Assembly: GCF_042646165.1 (NCBI RefSeq)
Contig: NZ_JBHRTC010000021.1
Strand: one strand, 5' to 3'
DNA: 64,000 nt
From: Microbaculum marinum
GTDB taxonomy: Bacteria > Pseudomonadota > Alphaproteobacteria > Rhizobiales > Tepidamorphaceae
Of the stretch, positions 53,943-62,443 are shown one piece after another (within the stretch, counting starts at the first letter, position 1; every line of letters begins with the position of its first letter). The notes under the pieces are model-generated. The model searched no databases. It was not told the origin of the DNA and saw only the letters and a program-made list of their open reading frames with translations. The translations under genes were made by a program, and so were the position numbers.

Positions 53943-55769
53943 ATGACATCTCTTTCGATCGGACCATCGCGCTGGCGGGTGCGTGGAGCTTCGCTGCGGC
54001 TCCTGCTTGCCGGAGCCCTCGGGCTGGCGGCCGACGCGGCGCTGGCCGATCACGTCACCTACAAGGGCATCGCCGATACCTTCGCTGGGTCGTTCGTCGC
54101 CAACGGCCAGGCCGTCGGCGTCGGCGTCGCGATCATCGACGGCCCGCGCAGGCCGAGGTTCTTCACCTACGGCGATGCGGTGGCGAAAACCGGCAGGCCG
54201 CTGAGGCCCGGCTCGCTGTTCCGGATGGGATCCGTCTCCAAGGTCTTCACGATGAACCTGCTCGGACAGCGGATGCACGCAGGAAAAATCGACCCCGGAC
54301 AGTCGCTGTCGGACTTCTCGGCCCGGATCGGGACGATGAAGCCGCTCACCTCGCAGATGACGATCCAGCAGCTGGCGACCTTCACCGGAGGCGTCATCGA
54401 CACGCCGCCGATATGCGATGACGACCATCTTCCCCCGGGCTGCTTCCCGAATTCCCTGCCGAGTATCGCCGAGTATCCGGTTCCCGATTTCGCCGAATAC
54501 ATCCGGAACATCCTCCCCAGGAACTACCAGGCGCCGGGCTGCCCGCCCAGGTGTCCCTATGTCGACTCCCTGCCCTCCACCTACAACTACTCCAACTACA
54601 GTGCGGCCCTGATCGGCCTGCTGATCGGCGGCAAGCCGGACGCGCCCCTGAGCAACCCGGCGGTGCGGGGCTGGTTCAGGGCGGTCAGGAAGGACATCCT
54701 GAAGCCCCTTCGCCTGAACGACACCTTCCTCACGGTGCCGGCCGGCAAGCGGTCGCGCGAGGTCGCAGGATACGATCCGGCCACGGCTTCGCCGGACGTG
54801 AGCAACGGCATGATCGTCAAGGCGGTCGTTGACAGCCGTGGCAGCAACTATTCGCAGACGCCGCAGGTCGAGGTCATCGGCGGCGGCAGCGGGGCGAAAG
54901 TCACCGCCACGCTCGGCAAGTGCCTCAGGGACAGCGCCGACTGTTCGCAATACGACCCGTGCCTGGCCGGAGATACCGATTGTCAGGTCGTCGCGCTGAC
55001 GGTGCAGACGCAGGGCAGCGGCTATGTGCTTCCGCCCGTCATCACGTTCGAAGACGCTGACGGCGTTGCAGCCGACGCGATCATTTCGGGCGGCAAGGTC
55101 GTCGGGGTCAGGATCCTCGCGGGCGGCTCGGGACTTGAAGCCGCCCCGCAGGTCACGATTCGCGGCGGCCAGCCGGACGGCGGCACACCGGCCCGGCTTC
55201 AGGCGGTGGTCTCCGGCGGCACGGTCACCTATGTCCGGGTCATCGATCCGGGGTCGGGCTATGCCGACCGGTTGGCGGTCGTGATCGCACCGGGCGAGCG
55301 GACCACCATTCCCCGCTCGTCGATGGCGCCGGCGGGCTTCCTGGTCTCGAGCCTGAAGAACCTGTCGGCCTTCACGCGGGCCGCCTTCGCCGCCGACGGC
55401 AAGCTCGGCGCGCGGAAGTCCCGGATCAGGGAGGGCTTCAGGATCTCAGAAGAGCCCTACGTGTGTCTGATGGGCCCGCCCGCCCCCGGCAACTGCCCGG
55501 ACGGCTCGAAGAGCGGCTACGCCTGGGTGGTCCATCCCGGCGACGGGTCGACCGGCAGGCCACAGGTCGTTTCCAAGGACGGCGGGATTTCCGGCTACTC
55601 CACCTTCGTCACCTTCATGGCCGACCTGGAGCTCGGCGTCGTCGTCTCGGTCAACACGCGCCCCGATGCGGGCGGACTGCCGCCGGCGGTCCTGCTCGGG
55701 CAGGACATCCTCAACGCGGTCTACTACGAGTGCCGGCGCTACGGCTTTGGCCACGGCCGGTGCCAGTGA
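53943..55769 (+). CDS. Exported class-C beta-lactamase-like serine hydrolase with inserted repeat domain
   Basis: A 608-residue protein with a Sec signal (RLLLAGALGLAADAALA, to about residue 36). The serine hydrolase motifs are SVSK (97-100, nucleophile Ser97), YSN (216-218) and, far downstream, DGGISGYST in place of the usual HxG/KTG. Between YSN and that third motif is an extra module at about residues 290-450 with four copies of a GSGY..P.V.I motif (about 300, 358, 395 and 437), and several cysteine pairs. Normal family members are 350-450 residues. The insertion is in frame and the codon use matches its surroundings. It likely acts in the periplasm as an esterase or peptidase; the repeat may bind a wall or surface ligand. 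Confidence 0.82.
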   Translation: MTSLSIGPSRWRVRGASLRLLLAGALGLAADAALADHVTYKGIADTFAGSFVANGQAVGVGVAIIDGPRRPRFFTYGDAVAKTGRPLRPGSLFRMGSVSKVFTMNLLGQRMHAGKIDPGQSLSDFSARIGTMKPLTSQMTIQQLATFTGGVIDTPPICDDDHLPPGCFPNSLPSIAEYPVPDFAEYIRNILPRNYQAPGCPPRCPYVDSLPSTYNYSNYSAALIGLLIGGKPDAPLSNPAVRGWFRAVRKDILKPLRLNDTFLTVPAGKRSREVAGYDPATASPDVSNGMIVKAVVDSRGSNYSQTPQVEVIGGGSGAKVTATLGKCLRDSADCSQYDPCLAGDTDCQVVALTVQTQGSGYVLPPVITFEDADGVAADAIISGGKVVGVRILAGGSGLEAAPQVTIRGGQPDGGTPARLQAVVSGGTVTYVRVIDPGSGYADRLAVVIAPGERTTIPRSSMAPAGFLVSSLKNLSAFTRAAFAADGKLGARKSRIREGFRISEEPYVCLMGPPAPGNCPDGSKSGYAWVVHPGDGSTGRPQVVSKDGGISGYSTFVTFMADLELGVVVSVNTRPDAGGLPPAVLLGQDILNAVYYECRRYGFGHGRCQ

Positions 55770-56381
55770 GGCAGGGGGAGGCCGGCAGGATTCTCCCGGG
55801 CGTGGCGGGCCGCCTGATTGGTCCCACGGTGTGATGAAATCAGTTCATATCACCCGGATTGGCGGGATCAGCTGTGGGGCAGGTACTTCACGGCAGCGCC
55901 ACAAGAAGCACGCCATCCGAGCGTGCGACACGGCGATCGACGGCTCCGATCAAAGAGCTAGCGGCCCAATATGGCTCAATTAGAAGACCGTCGCCAAGTG
56001 GCGCAAGCGGGCCTTCCTCCACGATGCCCCAACTGGCCTGAACGAACGAGAAGGTCCATCAACAAACAGAAGCCGCATAGCACTTCTTCGCGATATCAGA
56101 GTTGTAAGCGCCTTTTGGCGCGTCTGATCCTGAGTCAGTGCCCTTCAGAAACCCAACGCTTGAGTCTGAAGCGCAATGATGCCGTCATCGATGAACTTGT
56201 TATGAGACTACCCCTGTTGGGGGTGCATAGCACTGAACGGCAATATAAGTCTACTCTTGCGAAGAACACCGAGGTGGCAGGATATACTGATCTCGATAGC
56301 AATGGCTTTGCCCCCGCTTTGACTGGCTGAAATCCGTCGTCCAATCGCGGATTGCCGGGAAGTCCGAGCAGCGCTCTGCGG
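55770..56381. other. Lower-GC junction region with transposase scar
   Basis: A 612-base gap at the left edge of a lower-GC island. The first part holds a degraded IS481-type transposase N-terminus (annotated separately). The remainder (56060-56381) includes an open frame ending at 56330, with no ribosome-binding site and no recognisable family. I see no intact gene. Confidence 0.6.
55874..56058 (+). pseudogene. Degraded N-terminus of an IS481-type transposase
   Basis: Frame 1 from GTG 55874 reads VGQVLHGSAT, the classic start of IS481-group transposases (MGQVLHGSATTTEAVRRAIQ in intact relatives). Frameshifts then move the reading: HKKHAIRACD, then PIKELAAQYG, and finally KTVAKWRKRAFLHDAPTGLN (from 55984), matching the HTH segment KTVAKWRKR...PTGPKEPRS of the family. 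All pieces are in order across 185 bases but in different frames, and the catalytic integrase core is absent. It marks an old insertion at the island edge. Confidence 0.75.
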
Positions 56382-57641
56382 TCATTTTCCCGGCTCGCTC
56401 AAACTCCGCTCTCGAAGGGCGCTCTGCAGCGTATTCTCAGTGGAATTGAGGATGCTGGGAACAAGCCGTTCGGAAAATCCGGCGAGAAAGCACCAGAACA
56501 CCAGCAAGGCCAATGCCTCGCGTGGCACGATCACCGTTAAAGCGTAGTCGTCTTCTGATGGGTTAATGCGCGGGACGATTGTAGATGGATGAGTATCTGG
56601 CGCGGCGGAGCTCCCGACCTCTTCTTCGGCGGGGACCGAAGTGCCGCCTTCAGCAGTCTGGGCCTGCGCAGACCCAGAAGCAGTGCCTCCCGCCCGTCCA
56701 CCGACCCCCGCTGGCGATTGTTGGGCGCTGGATTGAGGCTCAATTATATCAATCTTGTATTGCGAAAACCCCGCGTCTTCGAATTCAGGGAAGAGTCGAC
56801 CATCTATCATGTCAGAACGAAGAAAGAAAAAAACAATCAAAGCGCCGCACATGCCTATGCACCCCCGAAACAACAACGAAAAATATCCTCTCGAGGTCTT
56901 TAGCTCGTCAATCGTCATCTGGTCCCCGCGAGTGGCGACGTATTGCAGTCTGCTGAAATATGCGCCGAACAAGCCAGCCGTGAGCGCCGCGTAAAGACTG
57001 ACACCTGAATAGAGTCTTGTCAGGACACGTGGCGTGCCCCAAATGGCGGCATCAGCATAAATCAGGATGTAGGGAAGAAGGAAAAGAATCGCCGAAACGA
57101 TGCACATTTGAACGATGCGCTGCGTCACGTCCCGGATGAGGGGCCTCGCGTAATACTTGCGCTGTATGCTCCAATGTATTTCTTCGAGAATCTTGAGGAG
57201 CAACGATCGAAGCGGAACTTCAGCGCCCGATTTTAATGAAGGCGGCGTGGCATCGTCAAGAGCAGCGGCTCTCGCCGTAGCGAACGCGATACGAAGTTCG
57301 GGCTCTGTCCGGACCCTTTCACCTTTCGCCTCGTCAAGGCGCTCGCTGATCGTCTCGATCAAGCTCTCTGGCGGCTCGATCATCGCCAAAAGACGCTCTA
57401 ACCGGTAGGCCTCCGTCCACGCCGCATCCTCCGTTACGCTTACGACGTTCAGGAGCTTTTCGCGGCCTTCTTTGACCTCGGCGTGAATCTTTGCATCGCT
57501 CTCACTTAGGACGCGGCCAGTTGCCAGCCAATGCAGGCGCACATCCAGCTTGCTCAGGAAAAAGCGCAGCATCGTGTCTGCCTCGACGGCGTATGCTTGA
57601 TCCGAGGAAGAAGACTTACTATCCTGCAAAGACGTGGTCAT
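56382..57641 (-). CDS. Hypothetical membrane protein, partner of murein hydrolase
   Basis: A 419-residue protein I cannot assign to a named family. ATG 57641 follows GAGGGCTT, 7 bases after the stop of the upstream hydrolase gene. Residues 1-170 are soluble and helical; hydrophobic segments lie at about 177-196, 213-230, 255-274 and 388-405. Between the third and fourth is a low-complexity Ser/Ala/Gly/Gln linker. The C-terminal LLVFWCFLAGFSERLVPSIL is a segment I recall from other uncharacterised membrane proteins. GC content is lower than in the flanking genes. Co-translation with the hydrolase suggests a linked role. Confidence 0.6.
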   Translation of the reverse strand: MTTSLQDSKSSSSDQAYAVEADTMLRFFLSKLDVRLHWLATGRVLSESDAKIHAEVKEGREKLLNVVSVTEDAAWTEAYRLERLLAMIEPPESLIETISERLDEAKGERVRTEPELRIAFATARAAALDDATPPSLKSGAEVPLRSLLLKILEEIHWSIQRKYYARPLIRDVTQRIVQMCIVSAILFLLPYILIYADAAIWGTPRVLTRLYSGVSLYAALTAGLFGAYFSRLQYVATRGDQMTIDELKTSRGYFSLLFRGCIGMCGALIVFFFLRSDMIDGRLFPEFEDAGFSQYKIDIIEPQSSAQQSPAGVGGRAGGTASGSAQAQTAEGGTSVPAEEEVGSSAAPDTHPSTIVPRINPSEDDYALTVIVPREALALLVFWCFLAGFSERLVPSILNSTENTLQSALRERSLSEPGK

Positions 57642-57648
57642 TAAGCCC

Positions 57649-59226
57649 TCATTGCAGGCGCGCAAACTGGAAGTGCATCCAGTCGTAGTTGCGCTCCCGT
57701 CCAAGGCCGACTGCTCCTTCTGCATAGACGAATTCCCAGAACGCATCATATTCGGGTGCATCCAGTGCAGCCTCGTCGCGCCCCATCTTGAGCGCGTTGC
57801 GCTCGGGATCCACGTCCCAGGCGATGCCGTAGGCATGCATCGACCAGCTCGTCCCACCGCGCTTCTTACGCACATTCAGACAGCCTCCGAACATGTCTAG
57901 GCGGAGGCGACGCAATTCTTCTAGGCCGTAGTGCTTTAAGGTTCGCGTCCAGATCCGCTCGAGGGATTCGCTGACGAGAGAATGGCATTGTACCTGGCGC
58001 ACGATCTTTGCCGGGTCCCAAGCGAGTTTCATAGGAAATGGGAGCTGCAGATAGACCTGATTACTGCCGGGTGCCCCGAAATATTCTTGGACGCCGGATT
58101 CCGTGGGCCAGTTGGACTTTGCGGTAGAGTCCGTGAAGGCAGGCGCGACATTCGACCTGCGACCAACGGTTCGGTCATCTTCTTCCTCGTCGGTAGCCCC
58201 CTTGTCCTCGTCACGCCAATTCTCTTCCGCGGTCGGGACGCCGCCGTTCGCTATACGCGTCACATAAATATCAAAGGCGGCACGCGTCTGCGGCCCCAAG
58301 AGCCCATCGATCGCTCCGACCTCGATGCCATCAATGCGGCAGAGGGCCTGTAGGGAGGCAATGATCAGGCGCAGTTCCGGCCACTCTGAAATTCCGGTCA
58401 CGCGCTGGTTCTTGAGCAGCGCCTTGATGGCCGTTTCCGTAGCGGCACCGTAGATGCCGTCGACCTCAGCTAAATAAAGGCCCATCCCCTTAAGCCGATT
58501 TTGAACTTCTCGCAGATCCATTGCCACGTATCGTCCCGGCATTCCGGCCGAAGGCGGTGCAGTGCCTCTACCAATCACCGTGCGCACCTTCCGCAGCCAT
58601 TCCTTGCGATCTTCAAAGCCGTTTGGCATGCCTCTCGAACGAGCGTTGCCTAGGTTGATAGCCCGAGAAATGGAAAGGAGGTCATCGGCGTCTGCATACG
58701 TATTGAGCCTGCCCTCCCTCCATTCTGCTACGGCGGGCTTCAGGGCGTGCGCGGCTGAGACGATCAACTCCGGATTGGTCTCAAAATCTACGCCGGACAG
58801 GCTACCCATACGGCGGTAGTTGTAGCGTCCCGTAGTCTGCATCAGCCCGCCGCCACGGTATTTGTAACCATCGCCAGCTTTCACATTGCCGAGTTCCGCG
58901 GCCTTGTGCAGATTGCCAAGGCCATAGACGCGTTCAGCGATCTCCTCCTGCCTGTGAGCAAGTCGGCGCGCTTCGGCCTCATCAATACCGGCGGAATGGC
59001 GACCCACCCCGAACACCGCCAGAAGGCGTTCAACGCGGTAGTTCATGCTTTCCCATTCCACCCGAAGACCACCAGATTCATGCAGCACTTGCGCAAGAAA
59101 ATGCGCTAAACGTGCGGGTGTATTGATCTCGTTTTCTTCGAGCAAAAGGTCTCCCGCCTCGATTGCGGCCAAATAATTTTCACGGGCGAGCGGCGCTACT
59201 GCACGGACAAGGTCAATTCCACGCAT
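57649..59226 (-). CDS. Chimeric murein hydrolase: GH19-like lysozyme, peptidoglycan-binding and M15 peptidase domains
   Basis: A 525-residue three-part protein. ATG 59226 is preceded by GGAGGTGCCGGG; the upstream frame to 59310 has no site. Residues about 1-235 resemble a GH19 chitinase/lysozyme (HESGG with candidate acid Glu50, then YKYRGGGLMQTTGRYNY). Residues about 245-350 hold two peptidoglycan-binding repeats (VDGIYGAATETAIKALL and IDGLLGPQTRAAF). The C-terminus is a VanY-like M15 peptidase with the zinc motif SMHAYGIAWDVD and DWMHFQF. There is no signal peptide. The architecture is typical of phage endolysins or secreted lytic effectors. Lower GC and the transposase scar point to transfer. 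Confidence 0.82.
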   Translation of the reverse strand: MRGIDLVRAVAPLARENYLAAIEAGDLLLEENEINTPARLAHFLAQVLHESGGLRVEWESMNYRVERLLAVFGVGRHSAGIDEAEARRLAHRQEEIAERVYGLGNLHKAAELGNVKAGDGYKYRGGGLMQTTGRYNYRRMGSLSGVDFETNPELIVSAAHALKPAVAEWREGRLNTYADADDLLSISRAINLGNARSRGMPNGFEDRKEWLRKVRTVIGRGTAPPSAGMPGRYVAMDLREVQNRLKGMGLYLAEVDGIYGAATETAIKALLKNQRVTGISEWPELRLIIASLQALCRIDGIEVGAIDGLLGPQTRAAFDIYVTRIANGGVPTAEENWRDEDKGATDEEEDDRTVGRRSNVAPAFTDSTAKSNWPTESGVQEYFGAPGSNQVYLQLPFPMKLAWDPAKIVRQVQCHSLVSESLERIWTRTLKHYGLEELRRLRLDMFGGCLNVRKKRGGTSWSMHAYGIAWDVDPERNALKMGRDEAALDAPEYDAFWEFVYAEGAVGLGRERNYDWMHFQFARLQ

Positions 59227-59704
59227 CCCGGCACCTCCGGAAGACAGCAAATAGCAATAACCTATGTAAGGCGAGTTTACTCGGACCTGCAACCATTTTC
59301 TAGTGCCCATATGATCGCTAGCCGCACACCTAATGCTCGTGAGGTACTAGAAACCCCGAAGGGTAGCTGTGTGTTCGACGCGCTGTGGTTGGCCAGGTCT
59401 GGGCTGATGATAGTTGGCATATTCCGAACGCATCCCGCAGCGCCGGACACCGCAGCCTTTGCACATCGTTTTGGTCGTCAAGTTGCTGAGTTCCACGTCC
59501 CTGTTGTGGTTTTGGGATGCCTGCTTGCCGGTCATGCGCACGACTGACTAGTCATCCACTGATGATTGATTCTCGTCAGGCGTTGAACAGGGATTGAGGC
59601 CGGTGCGGCAGTCATAAAACCAAGCGTTAGGCGTGCCGGTTGAGAACATGGCTCTACTACAGGCCGCATCCAGACTGTGGCTCCGAAGGCTTAGAGTCCA
59701 CGAC
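59227..59704. other. Right-hand intergenic region of the island
   Basis: A 478-base gap. A frame of 78 codons from 59311 (+) and one of 64 codons on the - strand overlap each other here; neither has a ribosome-binding site or a recognisable family. The sequence keeps the island's lower GC until about 59690 and then changes abruptly at the 3' end of the dehydrogenase gene. I found no tRNA or clear direct repeat. Confidence 0.4.
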
Positions 59705-62215
59705 CTACCCCCGCAACCTCTCGTTCTGCGGATCGAACGGCGATTCCTCGATGACGGTCGCCCTGTAGCGGTCGCCGAGGATCTGGATCTCCAGTTCCGA
59801 GCCGATCTCGCCGAGGTCGGGCCGCACCATCGCCAGCGCCAGCGACTTGCCCAGACGCCAGCCGTAGCCGCCCGACGTGGCCCGGCCGACGAGGTCGTCG
59901 CCGAGCCAGATCGCCTCGTTGCCGCGGGCGTCGACGTCGGTGACGCCGTGCACCTCCATGGTCACGAAGCGGTTCCGGATCCCCTTCTGCTGCCACTCGA
60001 CCAGCGCGTCCCTGCCGATGAAATCGCCCTTGTTGGGATGCACGAAGCGGTCGAGGCCCGACTCCAGCGCCGCGTACTCGATCGACAGCTCGCGCGGGAT
60101 CAGCCGGTAGGACTTCTCCAGCCGCATCGAATCCATCGCCCGGATGCCGAACGGCCTGATGCCGAAGTCCGACCCCGCCGCCATCAGGTGGTCGAAGATC
60201 GTGTTCTGCATCTCGATTGGATGATGCAGTTCCCAGCCGAGCTCGCCGACGAAGTTCACCCGCATCGCGTCGGCAACCGCATTGCCGACGCTGATCCGCT
60301 TGCCGGTCAGCCAGGGGAAGCCGGCATTCGACAGGTCGGTGTCGGTCAGCTTCTGCAGGACGTCGCGCGAGCGCGGCCCGGCAAGCACCAGCACGCCGAC
60401 CTTCGCGGTGATCGGCACCATCTGCACGCTGCCGTCATCGGGCAGGAGCTTCTGCAGGCAGTCGTGGTCGTGCCGCTCGAAGGCGCCGGCGGAGACGAGG
60501 TAGTAGGCGTTCTCGCGCGCCTTGAAGACGGTGAACTCGGAGCGTACGCCGCCGTTCCGGGACAAAAGGTGGCAGAGCGTCAGGCGGCCGACCTTCTTCG
60601 GGATCCGGTTCGCCAGGATCGAGTCGAGCCAGGCCTCCGCCCCCGGGCCGGTGACGGTGCACTTGGCGAAGGCCGTCATGTCGAGCACGCCGACGTTCTC
60701 GTGGACGTTCCGGCATTCCTCGCCGACGAAGGGGAAATAGTTCGAGCGGCGGAACGACCAGCGCTCGCGGATCCTGCCGGTATGGTCGGCCGGCGGGTGG
60801 TTGTGGCTGGTCAGCGTGTCGTCGACATCCAGTTCGTCGGCGGGCACCTCGTAGCCGTCCGGCGCGAACCAGTTCGGCCGCTCCCAGCCGTAGACCGAGC
60901 CGAACACGGCGCCTAGGCCTGCCATCCGGCCGTAGCACGGCGCCGTCTTCAGCGGCCGCGCCGCGGCCCGCTCCTCGTCTGGATAGTGCAGCGTGAAGAC
61001 GTTGGCGTAGGCTTCCTCGTTCTTCTGCTTCAGGTAGCCGCGCGAGGCGTAGGGCCCGAACCGGCGCGGGTCGACGCCCATCATGTCGATCGACGGCTCG
61101 CCCTCGACGATCCATTCGGCAAGCTGCCATCCGGCGCCGCCGGCCGCCGTCACGCCGAACGAATGGCCTTCGTTCAGCCAGAAGTTCTTCAGCCCCCAGG
61201 CCGGGCCGACGATCGGCGAGCCGTCCGGCGTGTAGGCGATGGCGCCGTTGAAGACCTGCTTGATGCCGACCTCGCCGAAATACGGCACCCGCTCGATCGC
61301 CGTCTCGATATGCGGCTCGAGGCGTTCGAGGTCCTCCTGGAACAGTTCGTATTCAGACTTTTCGTCCGGCCCGTCGACGTAGCAGCACGGCGCGCCCTTC
61401 TCGTAGGGGCCGAGCAGCAGGCCGCCTGCCTCCTCGCGCATGTACCAGGAGGAATCGGATTCGCGCAGCACGCACAGTTCCAGGCCGCCGTTCCTGCGGT
61501 GCTCCTGGATCGCCGGGTGCGGCTCGGTGACGATGTACTGGTGCTCGACCGGGATGACGGGAATGTCGAGGCCGACCATCTCGCCGGTCTTGCGCACGAA
61601 GTTGCCGGTGGCGGAGACGACATGCTCGCAGGTGATGTCGCCCTTGTCCGTCTTCACCAGCCAGTCGCCGTCCGGCTGCCGCTCGATGCCGGTCACCGTC
61701 GTTTTGCGGTTGATCTCGGCGCCGCGCGCGCGGGCGCCGCGGGCGAGCGCCTGGGTCAGGTCGGCCGGCTGGATGTAGCCGTCCTCCGGGTGCTGGATCG
61801 CGCCGAGGATGCCGTCGACGTTGACGTAGGGCCAGAGATCCTTGACCTCCGACGCCGTCAGGACCTTTACGTCGACGCCGAGCGTACGGGCGACGCCCGC
61901 GTAGTACATGTACTCGTCCCAGCGATCCTTGGTGCGGGCGAGCCGCACGTTCGTCACCTTGCGGAAGCCGGTATCCATTCCGGTCTCCTCGGCAAGCTCC
62001 TGGTAGAAGCGGACCGAGTACTTGTGGATCTGGCCGACCGAGTAGCTCATGTTGAACAGCGGCAGCAGTCCGGCGGCGTGCCAGGTAGAGCCGGACGTCA
62101 GTTCGCGCCGCTCCAGCAGCACGACGTCCGACCACCCTTTCCGGGCCAGGTGATAGAGCGTCGAGACGCCGACCACGCCGCCGCCGATCACCACCGCACG
62201 GGCATGTGTCCTCAT
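59705..62215 (-). CDS. FAD/GcvT dehydrogenase (dimethylglycine/sarcosine dehydrogenase type), second copy
   Basis: An 836-residue paralogue of the protein at 23588, with nearly the same N-terminus (VVIGGGVVGVSTLYHLARKG, SGSTWHAAG with His46 as predicted covalent FAD site). The flavin domain covers about the first 400 residues; the GcvT folate domain follows, with LVLAGPRSRDVLQ and VNFVGELGWELH. ATG 62215 follows GGGGGAAA. It stands alone beyond the island and is divergent from pepN. Differences from the first copy in the flavin domain suggest a different N-methyl substrate. Confidence 0.92.
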   Translation of the reverse strand: MRTHARAVVIGGGVVGVSTLYHLARKGWSDVVLLERRELTSGSTWHAAGLLPLFNMSYSVGQIHKYSVRFYQELAEETGMDTGFRKVTNVRLARTKDRWDEYMYYAGVARTLGVDVKVLTASEVKDLWPYVNVDGILGAIQHPEDGYIQPADLTQALARGARARGAEINRKTTVTGIERQPDGDWLVKTDKGDITCEHVVSATGNFVRKTGEMVGLDIPVIPVEHQYIVTEPHPAIQEHRRNGGLELCVLRESDSSWYMREEAGGLLLGPYEKGAPCCYVDGPDEKSEYELFQEDLERLEPHIETAIERVPYFGEVGIKQVFNGAIAYTPDGSPIVGPAWGLKNFWLNEGHSFGVTAAGGAGWQLAEWIVEGEPSIDMMGVDPRRFGPYASRGYLKQKNEEAYANVFTLHYPDEERAAARPLKTAPCYGRMAGLGAVFGSVYGWERPNWFAPDGYEVPADELDVDDTLTSHNHPPADHTGRIRERWSFRRSNYFPFVGEECRNVHENVGVLDMTAFAKCTVTGPGAEAWLDSILANRIPKKVGRLTLCHLLSRNGGVRSEFTVFKARENAYYLVSAGAFERHDHDCLQKLLPDDGSVQMVPITAKVGVLVLAGPRSRDVLQKLTDTDLSNAGFPWLTGKRISVGNAVADAMRVNFVGELGWELHHPIEMQNTIFDHLMAAGSDFGIRPFGIRAMDSMRLEKSYRLIPRELSIEYAALESGLDRFVHPNKGDFIGRDALVEWQQKGIRNRFVTMEVHGVTDVDARGNEAIWLGDDLVGRATSGGYGWRLGKSLALAMVRPDLGEIGSELEIQILGDRYRATVIEESPFDPQNERLRG

Positions 62216-62443
62216 GAGATTTCCCCCGGAAAGACCGTGCGGATCGTGCCGCCGGACGACCATGACGAACCCGGAAGGCCGGGCGTACCGATGTCATCCG
62301 ACATACGCCCGCCGGACCGCCTGTGATTGACGCCCGGCGACATCGGCTGTCTTCGAACCGCCACCGCTCCCGCGCCCTCGGGGGTTGGCGGGGCACGGCG
62401 AAGATTCTAAACCTCCGCTCCGCCAGCCACGGAGTGTCGCCAC

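Noticed and set aside
52428..54950. 840-codon open frame on the - strand
   Set aside because: It lies antisense to the AI-2E-family protein and the serine hydrolase, is rich in Arg, His, Asp and Gln with no fold-like pattern, and has no ribosome-binding site. It is a GC-driven shadow.
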